Shown here piece after piece: positions 8,487 through 17,700 of a stretch of 64,000 bases of DNA (positions are counted from its first letter, which is position 1; each line of letters begins with the position of its first letter). The stretch is from positions 1 to 64,000 of the forward strand of contig CAAGPV010000013.1 in assembly GCA_900771975.1 (NCBI GenBank). Reading direction: 5' to 3'. The translations under genes and the position numbers were made by a program. Source of the stretch: an uncultured Prevotella sp. Its GTDB lineage: Bacteria > Bacteroidota > Bacteroidia > Bacteroidales > Bacteroidaceae. Under the pieces are notes generated by a model. It did not search any database. It was not told the DNA's origin and saw only the letters and a program-made list of their open reading frames with translations.

Positions 8487-9422
8487 ATGAAAATCCTCAA
8501 ACACTTTATTCTGCCGTTGGCCATTGCATGCACATTTGTTGCTTGCGGAAGCGACAACAACGATGACAACGGCAATAGTAATGGTGGCAACCAGATAGGA
8601 CAAGTCAGCAAAAACGAAAACGCCAACGATCCTGCTATCAACCGTTTCGATACACGACTTGAGTTTCCTCATCTTAAAGGAGGAAAAAGTCTGCTTTTGG
8701 TACATACCACCAAGGACAGTTACGACAAAGACGGGGTAAACCTTTCTATAGAATGGGATGCATCAAAAAAAGCACAACGATGGACTTGCTACCAAATGCA
8801 CAAAGGCTTTGGTGGAACTGCGGGGCGCTATCCAGACTTTGAAGAAGATCCCGACCTACCGGCCGATGCCCGTTTCAGCAGTTCAAGTGATATGTTTAGA
8901 GGTTCCGGCTTCACTCGTGGTCACATTTGTCCGTCTGCCGACAGACAGTATTCGCGGGATGCCAACCACCAAACCTTCTACTATAGCAACATTCAGCCAC
9001 AATATTACAGTTTTAATGCTGGTGACGGCTATACAGGAGCATGGGTGAAGATGGAAGGGCAACTACGCACTTGGAGCAGCCAGTTGGGAAATGAAGACAC
9101 CCTTTACGTCTGCAAAGGAGGAACCATTGACCGTGAAGACCAAATTCTCACTCGAATCAAGGGCGAAATGATTGTTCCCAAATATTTCTTCGTAGCCCTT
9201 CTTATGAAGAACCGTTCGGGATATAAAGCTTTAGGCTTTTGGTTTGAGCACGACAACGTCAGTCATCCCAATCTCAATCTCGCCGACTATGTGGTCAACA
9301 TAGACCAACTCGAACAACTCACAGGTATCGATTTCTTCTGCAACCTGCCTGATGACACAGAAAACCACGTCGAAGGCCTCTCGGTAGACAACATCATTCG
9401 AGCATGGGGATTAAAGAAATAA
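8487..9422 (+). CDS. DNA/RNA non-specific endonuclease lipoprotein (NUC family)
   Basis: 311 residues. The signal peptide with lipobox FVAC gives Cys20, followed by an Asp/Asn/Gly-rich linker (GSDNNDDNGNS) typical of surface-displayed lipoproteins. The betabetaalpha-metal nuclease motif is TRGHICPSADR, with the general-base His at residue 146, followed by NHQTFYYSNIQPQ, which supplies the metal-binding Asn. T replaces D in the DRGH motif, a known variant. The predicted role is degradation of extracellular DNA and RNA. It lies just downstream of the OB-fold lipoproteins and rpmE2, and ends at a strong bidirectional terminator. Confidence 0.9.
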   Translation: MKILKHFILPLAIACTFVACGSDNNDDNGNSNGGNQIGQVSKNENANDPAINRFDTRLEFPHLKGGKSLLLVHTTKDSYDKDGVNLSIEWDASKKAQRWTCYQMHKGFGGTAGRYPDFEEDPDLPADARFSSSSDMFRGSGFTRGHICPSADRQYSRDANHQTFYYSNIQPQYYSFNAGDGYTGAWVKMEGQLRTWSSQLGNEDTLYVCKGGTIDREDQILTRIKGEMIVPKYFFVALLMKNRSGYKALGFWFEHDNVSHPNLNLADYVVNIDQLEQLTGIDFFCNLPDDTENHVEGLSVDNIIRAWGLKK

Positions 9423-9449
9423 GCAGTCTGTAACAATCCCTTTTACAAA

Positions 9450-9494
9450 AACAGAAACGTGCTATTTGCTTATTGCAAATAGCACGTTTCTGTT
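9450..9494. terminator. Bidirectional terminator between convergent genes
   Basis: Perfect 20-bp stem (9450-9469 with 9475-9494) with a 5-base loop, flanked by A-rich and T-rich sequence. It separates the nuclease gene from the convergent lipoprotein gene. Confidence 0.9.
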
Positions 9495-9529
9495 TCACAT
9501 CCGCCTTATGCGGTTATTTCTCTTTTTTC

Positions 9530-10255
9530 TTACCTCCTAACAAGCCGTTGTGCACCCTTTGTCAGCACGGAGTTTCGGTTTTCGGCCGGTCCGAACCATT
9601 CTGTGTTGTGCGTCATTCTGTCTCCTGTCAAGCTCTTCAGCGAATTGCCGTTCTGCCGTTCCAGGTCTATATAAATAAGGTCATCTGTGTTTGTACCTAT
9701 CATATAGCCATAGAAAGTGTCGTTGGCTTTTCCTTGCTCATAGCCTAAATGGAAACCATACTGCGTAGTAGCATTTGCGTCCATCACAAAGGTTGAACCG
9801 CTTGCATACTTCACATAGATATTGCCCGTTTGGGCGTCTATATACCAAGAGAACTTCAAGGTCTGCGTGTCTGCCACCGTTCCGTCCGCGTTATACACAT
9901 AATCTATCTCTGTACCGTTACCGCTTAGTGAATTGGAGGCATTGTTATACTGATAGAACATCATGTCTGCATAAAAAGACGAGTTCTGGCGAGAGCCGTC
10001 AGATAGTTTTTCCGAATAGTCCATCGTACCATACCACTCTCCGCAGAGCGTTTGTGCCATAGCCACAAGTTGGTCGTTGTTGGAGTCATACTGGTTGTCA
10101 TATCCGTTGTTCCAATGCCAATTGTCATAATTGTTCACCCATCCATAAGGGTCGTCAGGAACCCAATCAGGACCATCGTCACAACTTGAAAGCGTGAAAG
10201 GCATCGCCACTATCGCCAACAATGCCACCATCTTTAGCATCTTTTTCATATTCAT
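9530..10255 (-). CDS. Hypothetical lipoprotein
   Basis: 241 residues; the likely start is M1 or M3 (10249). Lipobox LSSC is followed by a long Asp/Asn/Trp/Tyr-rich low-complexity tether (about 26-60). The folded part begins LCGEWYGTMDYSE and consists of alternating strands, suggesting a small lipocalin-like barrel. No named family is recognised. It shares layout with the neighbouring 10364-10891 protein (G-W-x-G start, then paired strands with IYVKY and FYGYMIG) and an almost identical promoter core, so the two look like diverged duplicates. The function is unknown. Confidence 0.7.
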   Translation of the reverse strand: MNMKKMLKMVALLAIVAMPFTLSSCDDGPDWVPDDPYGWVNNYDNWHWNNGYDNQYDSNNDQLVAMAQTLCGEWYGTMDYSEKLSDGSRQNSSFYADMMFYQYNNASNSLSGNGTEIDYVYNADGTVADTQTLKFSWYIDAQTGNIYVKYASGSTFVMDANATTQYGFHLGYEQGKANDTFYGYMIGTNTDDLIYIDLERQNGNSLKSLTGDRMTHNTEWFGPAENRNSVLTKGAQRLVRR

Positions 10256-10283
10256 TTGTCTTTAGTTCTTATTATCACATTGG

Positions 10284-10291
10284 CAAAGTTA
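10284..10291 (-). promoter_or_regulatory. -7 element of the 9530-10255 lipoprotein gene
   Basis: On the minus strand it reads TAACTTTG, preceded by AGTTC. The same AGTTCTAAnTTTG string occurs at the next lipoprotein's promoter. Confidence 0.6.
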
Positions 10292-10363
10292 GAACTAATC
10301 TTAATCATCGCCAACGTATTTTCCCTATTTGGCAATAGGCTTTTCCCTAATCTTACTTTCGCT

Positions 10364-10891
10364 TTATGGCTGCAATACCCTCATAGGGCGTTGCTTTGGC
10401 ATTTGCAATGATTGCGGCTTAGCATAATAGTCGTAACCATAATTGTAGTCATCCCAATTGGGGGAGTCAACATGCCGCAGACGGAAATCCACAGTCTGAC
10501 CACCCATATAAATGGTTCCGGTAAAGAAATTGTCACTTAAACGGTAGTCATGTATTTCCACATCATAATTGTCTTCTATAAAATGGATGTAAATGACCTG
10601 ATTGTTTACACGCCACTGAATATGACTGGCAATATAGTCGTGTCCCCATGGGGCCCCGACATACCGGTCAAGCCAATAGCCATCGCCGCGCGTAAAGCGG
10701 AACGGGTCGGTTGAAAACGAGATATAGGTATCGGTAGACTGATAACGCCTGCCACCATATTCGGCATAAATGTTCATATATCCTTCCCAGGTACCTTCAA
10801 GGGTCATACCTATTTCCTGGTCGTCAGAACAACCTGATAGCCCTACTGTTGCTATCAATATCAAGGAGAGAGATACAAAAAGCTGCTTCAT
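10364..10891 (-). CDS. Hypothetical lipoprotein
   Basis: 175 residues. Signal peptide and lipobox LSGC give Cys21, followed by SDDQE. The core starts LEGTWEGYMNIYAEYGG and is beta-rich (IQWRVNNQVIYIHFIED, then FTGTIYMGGQTVDFRLRH), consistent with a lipocalin-like fold. The Tyr-rich C-terminal tail is basic. It resembles the downstream 9530-10255 protein in layout. No function is recognised. Confidence 0.7.
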   Translation of the reverse strand: MKQLFVSLSLILIATVGLSGCSDDQEIGMTLEGTWEGYMNIYAEYGGRRYQSTDTYISFSTDPFRFTRGDGYWLDRYVGAPWGHDYIASHIQWRVNNQVIYIHFIEDNYDVEIHDYRLSDNFFTGTIYMGGQTVDFRLRHVDSPNWDDYNYGYDYYAKPQSLQMPKQRPMRVLQP

Positions 10892-10934
10892 GGCAATGCA
10901 TTTTTTTATTTCTTTGTTACAAACATAATGTTTA

Positions 10935-10966
10935 CAAATTTAGAACTTTTTGTCCTTTCAAGCAAA
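10935..10966 (-). promoter_or_regulatory. Promoter of the 10364-10891 lipoprotein gene
   Basis: On the minus strand, TTTG (10963-10966), a 20-bp spacer and TAAATTTG (10935-10942) match the Bacteroidetes consensus. Confidence 0.7.
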
Positions 10967-10981
10967 TGAAATGCTTCATTA

Positions 10982-11014
10982 TTTGCTTGTTTACCCTCCT
11001 TTTTAGTAACTTTG
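10982..11014 (+). promoter_or_regulatory. Promoter of the gpx-trxB operon
   Basis: TTTG (10982-10985), a 21-bp spacer and TAACTTTG (11007-11014), 56 bp before the gpx ATG. Confidence 0.7.
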
Positions 11015-11070
11015 CAGTGATTTTGTCAGTCAAATGAACACAATTATTTAAATTAAGTATACAAACAACA

Positions 11071-11619
11071 ATGAGAACAGTTTACGAATTCTCCGTTAAA
11101 GACCGAAAAGGAAAACCAGTTTCAATCAAGGAATACGCCAATGAAGTATTGCTCATTGTGAATACAGCTACAAAATGTGGATTCACGCCCCAATATGAAG
11201 AATTGGAAAAACTCTATGAGAAGTACCATTCACAAGGATTTGAAATTCTTGACTTCCCATGCAACCAGTTTGGCCAACAAGCTCCCGGAACAGACGAGAG
11301 CATCCACAACTTTTGCAAACTCACCTACGGAACCGAGTTTCCACGCTTTAAGAAGCTGAAGGTAAACGGTGATGATGCCGATCCTCTCTACAAATTCCTA
11401 AAAGAGCAAAAAGGTTTTGCCGGTTGGGACGAGACCCATCCACTCTACCCTGTTCTTGACAAAATGCTTTCAGAGGCTGATCCGAACTATAAAGAGTCTG
11501 CTGAAATAAAATGGAACTTTACCAAGTTCTTGATTAACAAAAAGGGCCAAGTTGTTGCTCGCTTTGAGCCCACTGAGAAAATAGAACATATTGCAAAACA
11601 AATAGAAGCGCTATTATAA
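11071..11619 (+). CDS. Glutathione peroxidase family (thioredoxin-dependent peroxidase)
   Basis: 182 residues, cytoplasmic, no signal peptide. The peroxidatic residue is Cys36 in NTATKCGFTPQ, encoded by TGT, so it is not a selenoprotein. Gln66 (FPCNQFG) and Trp148-Asn149 (KWNF) complete the catalytic tetrad. Cys82 (NFCKLTYG) is in the position of the resolving Cys of plant-type GPx that use thioredoxin. The stop codon lies 2 bp before the thioredoxin reductase ATG, which fits a thioredoxin-dependent hydroperoxide reduction pathway. Confidence 0.92.
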   Translation: MRTVYEFSVKDRKGKPVSIKEYANEVLLIVNTATKCGFTPQYEELEKLYEKYHSQGFEILDFPCNQFGQQAPGTDESIHNFCKLTYGTEFPRFKKLKVNGDDADPLYKFLKEQKGFAGWDETHPLYPVLDKMLSEADPNYKESAEIKWNFTKFLINKKGQVVARFEPTEKIEHIAKQIEALL

Positions 11620-11621
11620 CG

Positions 11622-12554
11622 ATGGAACACGTAAGATGTCTCATAATAGGCTCCGGGCCAGCAGGCTACACCGCTGCCATCTATGCCGGAAGAGCTAATT
11701 TGCAGCCTGTTGTCTACAGTGGCTTGCAGCCTGGAGGACAACTAACACAAACCACTATTGTAGAAAATTTCCCTGGTTATCCCGAAGGAATAGACGCCAA
11801 CCTTATGATGGGAGACTTACGGAAGCAGGCCGAACGTTTTGGAGCTGACATTAGAGACGGAGTTATCACCCATGTCGATTTCAGACAGAAACCGTACATC
11901 CTCACCACAGACAGAGATTTGCAGGTGGCAGCAGATACCATAATCGTAGCAACAGGAGCCTCTGCAAAATATTTGGGCCTTGCTGATGAAAAAAAATATA
12001 GCGGACAAGGCGTAAGTGCATGCGCCACTTGCGATGGCTTCTTCTATAGGAAGAAAACCGTAGCAGTAGTAGGTGGCGGCGACACTGCTTGCGAAGAAGC
12101 AAGCTATTTGGCCCAACTTTGCGCTAAGGTCTACATGATTGTCAGGAAGCCCTACCTTCGTGCCTCTGACATCATGCGCAAACGAGTATCCGAAAATCCG
12201 AAAATAGAAATCCTTTACGAAACCAACACGCTCGGACTCTTTGGCAACAACGGCGTTGAAGGAGCACACGTGGTTTACCGAAAAGGAGAAAACGACGAAC
12301 GAAAATACGACATCGCCATTGACGGGTTCTTTCTTGCAATAGGCCATAAGCCTAACACAGACATTTTCAAAGGTAGTTTGGAACTTGACGAGCAAGGGTA
12401 TATCAAGACTTTACCAGGAACGCCCTGCACCAATATAGCCGGTGTCTTTGCTGCTGGCGACTGTGCTGATCCCAATTACCGACAAGCCATTGTTGCGGCA
12501 GGAACAGGATGCCAAGCTGCATTAGAGGCCGAGCGGTATTTGCAGACCTTATAG
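11622..12554 (+). CDS. trxB: Thioredoxin reductase (NADPH)
   Basis: 310 residues. The FAD-binding GSGPAG is at residues 10-15, the redox-active CATC at 134-137, the NADPH-binding GGGDTACEEA follows, and the C-terminal FAD-binding segment is GVFAAGDCAD. It reduces oxidised thioredoxin with NADPH. It is in an operon with the GPx at 2-bp spacing, so it probably feeds electrons (through thioredoxin) to that peroxidase. A copy of the palindromic repeat family follows about 30 bp after the stop. Confidence 0.95.
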   Translation: MEHVRCLIIGSGPAGYTAAIYAGRANLQPVVYSGLQPGGQLTQTTIVENFPGYPEGIDANLMMGDLRKQAERFGADIRDGVITHVDFRQKPYILTTDRDLQVAADTIIVATGASAKYLGLADEKKYSGQGVSACATCDGFFYRKKTVAVVGGGDTACEEASYLAQLCAKVYMIVRKPYLRASDIMRKRVSENPKIEILYETNTLGLFGNNGVEGAHVVYRKGENDERKYDIAIDGFFLAIGHKPNTDIFKGSLELDEQGYIKTLPGTPCTNIAGVFAAGDCADPNYRQAIVAAGTGCQAALEAERYLQTL

Positions 12555-12585
12555 CTACATTTTTAAGACATTCGTACCAACTTTT

Positions 12586-12670
12586 CAAAACCCTGTGTTT
12601 TAGCATCTAAAAGAGCCGGTTTTAGGAGCTAAAACACAGGGTTTTGGATGCTAAAAAGGCCGGTTTTACA
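12586..12670 (+). repeat. Interspersed palindromic repeat, copy 1
   Basis: Contains AAAACCCTGTGTTTTAG (12587-12603) and its perfect inverse (12629-12645), with two CTAAAA-n-GGCCGG/GCCGG-TTTTA modules (12607-12625 and 12651-12669). Similarity to copies 2 and 3 continues to about 12710. It lies between the convergent trxB and symporter genes and may also act as a terminator. Confidence 0.9.
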
Positions 12671-12761
12671 ACACGTATTGTAACACCTTAAAAATCAAAC
12701 TGTTACACACATCACCGCAACAACTGTTTTTCCCATTGAAAAACTAACCTCCAACACACTT

Positions 12762-14192
12762 TTAAGAGCACTCTTTTTCTGACCTACTGCACAGAAACAA
12801 ACCTGCCATTGTCAAGATTCCGTTAAGAAGAAGCAATTCATATCCAAACCGATATGCCCACAAAAACATCGTCACTTGTTCTATTCCCCAACACAACACA
12901 GGCGATAGCACACACACAACAGGAGTCCAGGCATCGTTAACCTTGCGGTGGGTTAGCAGCCCAAAAGCAAACAATCCAAGCAACGGTCCATAAGTATATC
13001 CAACAAGAGTGTATATAGCATCCAACAAACTTGTAGAATTCACCAGCTGAAAACCTATAATAAACAATGCAAACAGAAATGCTATCACCCAATGGGAACG
13101 TTTCCTCAATAGCTCATCATCAGGGCGTTGACGTATATCCACACAATAGGTAGTGGTCAATGAGGTCAAGGCTGAGTCTGCACTCGAAAAGCATGCCGCT
13201 ACAATACCTATCGCAAACAGTATAGTCACTACTGGTCCCAGTTTCCCACCTGCTGCATACATCAGCATAAGTTCATCACCCTTGTCCGGCAAAACCACAC
13301 CTTCCTTATTGGCCAACATCACAAGAAGGATGCCTAAAGCAAGAAACAACATATTGGCAGGCAAGAAAGCCACTCCATAAGTACACATATCTTTTTGGGC
13401 TTCACGCAAGGTCTTGCAAGTGAGGTTCTTCTGCATCATGTCCTGATCAAGACCCGTCATGACTATAACAATGAATATGCCGGAAAGAAACTGTTTCCAG
13501 AAGTTTTGGGTAGACACCCAGTCGTCAAAAACAAAAACATGCGAATCGGGATGTTTTGTTATGGCTATAAAAGCCTCTGCTGGAGTCAGCTGCAAAGTTT
13601 CAACCACCTTATATATAATGAGGAGTAAAGCTACAAACAAACAAAGCGTTTGAAACGTATCTGTCCACACCAGCGTTTTAATGCCTCCATCACGCGTGTA
13701 AAACCAAATGAGCAACACCAATAGCACGACAGTAACAACAAAAGGAACATGATAAGCATCGAAAACAAAGCGTTGTAATATCATGCATACCACAAAAAAC
13801 TTGACGGCCGAGCCCGTCATCTTGGACAACAGGAAAAATGAAGCACCAGTTTTATAAGCCATTTGTCCGAAACGGCGACGTAAATAAGCATAGATAGTGG
13901 CTTGACGATAACGGTAATAGACCGGCAACAAGACAAAAGCGACAATTATATATCCAACGATAAAACCTAAACAGGTTTGCAAATAGGTCATCTGGCACGA
14001 GAGCACCATGCCCGGAACAGAAACAAAAGTAACACCAGAAATGGATGCTCCTATCATCCCGAATGCCACCATATACCACGGAGACTTTCTGTTGGCACTG
14101 AAAAAAGCTTCGTTACTATCTTTCCCCACCACAAGACGGGAAAGAAAAAACAAACAACCAAAATAAATCAAAATAGTAATCAGCATCGTCAT
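12762..14192 (-). CDS. Sodium:solute symporter family transporter
   Basis: 476 residues with about 13 hydrophobic helices. SSF features include an N-terminal helix followed by FFSANRKSPWYMVAFGMIGASISGVTF, and later the segment FSSADSALTSLTTTYCVDI typical of sodium-binding helix 8. Substrate specificity cannot be read; related Bacteroidetes proteins are annotated as sialic acid, proline or galactose symporters. The -7-like TAATTTTG at 14201-14208 lies so close to the ATG at 14192 that the mRNA may have almost no leader. Confidence 0.85.
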   Translation of the reverse strand: MTMLITILIYFGCLFFLSRLVVGKDSNEAFFSANRKSPWYMVAFGMIGASISGVTFVSVPGMVLSCQMTYLQTCLGFIVGYIIVAFVLLPVYYRYRQATIYAYLRRRFGQMAYKTGASFFLLSKMTGSAVKFFVVCMILQRFVFDAYHVPFVVTVVLLVLLIWFYTRDGGIKTLVWTDTFQTLCLFVALLLIIYKVVETLQLTPAEAFIAITKHPDSHVFVFDDWVSTQNFWKQFLSGIFIVIVMTGLDQDMMQKNLTCKTLREAQKDMCTYGVAFLPANMLFLALGILLVMLANKEGVVLPDKGDELMLMYAAGGKLGPVVTILFAIGIVAACFSSADSALTSLTTTYCVDIRQRPDDELLRKRSHWVIAFLFALFIIGFQLVNSTSLLDAIYTLVGYTYGPLLGLFAFGLLTHRKVNDAWTPVVCVLSPVLCWGIEQVTMFLWAYRFGYELLLLNGILTMAGLFLCSRSEKECS

Positions 14193-14200
14193 ATCATGTG

Positions 14201-14208
14201 CAAAATTA
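14201..14208 (-). promoter_or_regulatory. -7 element for the symporter gene
   Basis: TAATTTTG on the minus strand, ending 9 bp before the ATG. No clear -33 was seen. Confidence 0.5.
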
Positions 14209-14244
14209 CAATTTTTTAATCATAACCAGCCCTAAAAGTTCCTA

Positions 14245-14592
14245 TATAAAAAGTCAACACCAAGACATTCTCATGCCCTGGTGTCATTAGAAATCAATAA
14301 AGAACCTTTTTCTTACCAATAATTTCTTTTTGTCTTGCTCAACAGAATATGAACTATTCAAATATACTTTCTATTAGTTTGTCATATCAGGAAGGATTAT
14401 AACGACTCTATTTATAGCTTCTTTTTATTTTTGTCTTTTAAGGGCAACAGTCGCTCAAGTATCCTCTTTTACTTATTGTTAATTAGCTTGAGTAATTATT
14501 TTGTTTTTTCTTTTATCTGTTTTCGTTACTTATGAGCTCGCTTGTTGTTTTCCTGTTCAATGCATTCGTTTTATGTTTGCGATGCAAAGGTA
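14245..14592 (-). ncRNA. Candidate non-coding RNA of about 330 nt
   Basis: The 539-bp gap between mfd and the symporter holds a minus-strand -7 element TACCTTTG (14585-14592), with CTTG 19 bp upstream. A strong terminator follows: a 12-bp stem (14257-14268 with 14273-14284, two G-T pairs), a GAGA loop and then TTTTT at 14248-14252. No convincing ORF lies between. A CTCAAG/CTTGAG long-range pairing is possible inside. It could instead be a long untranslated tail or leader. The RNA matches no family I can name. Confidence 0.45.
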
Positions 14593-14731
14593 GCGGTTTT
14601 GCAAGAAATGTATAGGTCTGTTTTGTTTCAAACAATGGTATAATTTGTTTCTTTGAGCGGTTTTTTGCACTATTTTTTACAGGAAATGCAATATTATTGC
14701 AATCTTCAAGGGAAATTAATAGATAAGACGC

Positions 14732-17700
14732 CTAATTTTCAACTTCTATTTGTCGAAGAACATTCTCTGCTTCACCAATATCTGTTACATCGCTTACAAC
14801 CATCATCCGTTTTCCTTTTTTCTCACGAAAAGTACAACGTTTCGGATGAGTACAGACATAATTTAGCACTTGTCCGAACGATTTGCTTTTGTAATAAGCA
14901 CTCTCTTTATTACTGACAAACTGCATTTGCATGCACGATTGTTTCAATATTAGCTTTTCACAGCCAAGCCGTTTTCCAAGCCTGCGAACAGTTACAACAC
15001 GCATAAGCTCTTCACCTTCTCGCGGAACCTTTCCAAACCGGTCTTCCAACCGTTGCTTATAAGCTGCCAAATCGGCATCACTGTCGATGTTGTCCAACTC
15101 TCTATATAACAACATGCGCTCGCTACTGCCTGGAACATAGCTATCGGGGAAATACATTTCGAGATCACTCTCTATAGTACAATCGTCAACAAAGTCTTGA
15201 CCACTCAGTTCTGACACCATATGCTGGCCTTCTTCGCTGCCATAAAGGTCATAGAACTCGTCATTCTTAAGTTCCGTTACTGCCTGGGAGAGTATCTTTT
15301 GATAGGTTTCATAGCCCAAATCTTCCATAAAGCCACTCTGCTCCGCCCCCAAAAGATTTCCAGCTCCCCTTATATCAAGGTCTTGCATGGCCAAGTTAAA
15401 ACCGCTGCCCAAGTCAGAAAACGTCTCCAACGCTTCCAAGCGCCGACGCGCTTCGGCATTAAGACTACCTAACGGCGGTGAAAGCAAATAGCAAAAAGCC
15501 TTCTTGTTGCTACGTCCCACACGCCCACGCATCTGGTGCAGATCGGAAAGACCAAAGCGATGGGCATCGTTTATAATGATCGTGTTGGCATTGGAAATAT
15601 CTACTCCATTCTCGACAATGGTGGTTGAAAGCAGAACATCGTAGTCGTAATTGATAAATCCCATGATGATTTTTTCCAACTCCTCCGGTTTCATCTGTCC
15701 ATGACCTATCGCCACCCTGCAATCGGGTACATACTTGTGTATCAAATCGGCTATGGCTGGCAAACTGTTTATCCTGTCGTTCACAAAGAAAACTTGCCCA
15801 TTACGACTCATTTCAAAATTGATAGCATCTGCTATCACCTCATGTCCGAAAGAAGCGAGTTCGGTTTGGATAGGATAACGGTTGGGAGGGGGTGTTCGCA
15901 TGATGCTCATATCGCGGGCACCCATTAACGAGAACTGCAATGTTCGTGGGATGGGCGTTGCCGAAAGGGTAAGCGTATCCACATTGGTTTTCAGCTGACG
16001 AAGCTTTTCTTTGGTGGAAACACCAAACTTTTGTTCTTCGTCTATGATGAGAAGCCCCAAGTCTTTCCACTTTACAGACTTGCTTATCAGTTTGTGTGTA
16101 CCTATCAAAATATCAATTTTTCCGTCTTCCAAGTCTGCCAAAACAGCTTTAGTTTGCTTGGCTGAGCGCGCCCTTGACAGATAATCCACCCTTACCGGCA
16201 TCTCCTTTAGCCGCTCACTAAATGTTTGGTAGTGCTGAAAAGCCAACACCGTTGTAGGTACCAAAACCGCTACTTGCTTGGAATCGGCCGCAGCCTTGAA
16301 TGCAGCACGTATTGCCACCTCCGTTTTTCCAAAGCCAACATCGCCACATACAAGTCTGTCCATGGGGCGAACACTTTCCATGTCTTGCTTTACCTGTTGG
16401 GTTGCCTTGTTCTGATCGGGCGTATCTTCATATAGAAACGAAGCTTCAAGTTCATGTTGCATAAACGTATCGGGGCTAAATGCAAAGCCTTTCTCCCGTC
16501 TACGGGTTGCATAAAGCTTAATCAGGTCACGGGCTATATCCTTTATCTTTTTCTTTGTTCGCTCTTTCAAGCGTTCCCAAGCCCCACTTCCTAGTAAAGA
16601 CAAACGGGGTTCTTCGCCTCCATCGCTTCGTCGGTATTTGCTAATCTTATAGAGCGAATGGATGCTTACATCGACAATGTCACCATGTTGGTATACCAAC
16701 CGTATCACCTCTTGGTAGCTATTGCCCGTAGGAACGCGTACAAGCCCTGCGAATTTGCCTATTCCGAAGTCTACATGAACTATAAAATCGCCTGGCTCCA
16801 TCTCCTGAAGCTCTTTCATTGTCAGGGCCATTTTACCAGCACGAGCCTTTTCCGAGCGAAGACTATACTTATGAAAACGATCGAATATTTGGTGGTCTGT
16901 AAAGAAACAAGCATGCAACTGATGGTCAACAAAGCCTTCATGCAACGTCTTTCCAACAGATTCAAAAGGAATATTGGCAGCTACAGAACTGCCGGAAACA
17001 CCTGGTTGGGCATCAAGGATTTCTCTCAGACGCTTGTGTTGCTTCTCGCTATCGGCCAAGATGTAGAGTTTATATCCTTGAAGAAGATAGTCTTCAAGCG
17101 TCTGAACCAACAGATTGAAATTCTTATGGAACAATGGTTGGGGCGATATATCAAATTTTAACGCTGCATCTGCTGGATGTTGTGAAGAGAAGGAAGCCTT
17201 TGCACCAAATTGAATGCGACGAAAAGCTACCAGTTCTTTAGAAAACTGTAAGCTTGTTACGAGTTGCATCTCACGCTGCATCTCGTGTATGAGCGTCTGT
17301 CGTTCCATTTCCGTCTTGCCTTCCAGACTTTCCGTAACAGCCTGTTTAGAAAATCCCTCTTCGTAAATTCTATCTATTGCATCACAAACAAAAGCAAAAT
17401 CTTTGGCAACAAGTAGGGTTTCAGATGGCAGGAAGCGTAAAAACGACACTTTTTCTTCTCTTATGGTAGCCAATTCCGGCACTATTTCTATGCGCTCACA
17501 CTTGTTTTTCGACAACTGGCTCTCTATTTCAAAGGTACGGATAGTATCTATATCATCCCCGAAAAAATCTATGCGATAGGGCATATCGCAACTATAAGAA
17601 TAGACGTCAAGGATACTGCCACGAACTGCAAACTGACCCGGCTCGTAAACATAATCGGTTTCCTTAAATCCAAACTCGCGCAAAGTCTTTTCTATTTCAA

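Noticed and set aside
11071..11619. Selenocysteine GPx
   Set aside because: The peroxidatic residue is encoded by TGT (Cys), so no recoding is needed.
12586..12670. CRISPR array
   Set aside because: The repeated arms are inverted rather than direct, the internal modules differ, and there are no unique spacers or cas genes.
14653..14916. 87-codon plus-strand ORF at the mfd 3' end
   Set aside because: It overlaps the mfd C terminus antisense, shows no family and has no Bacteroidetes promoter.
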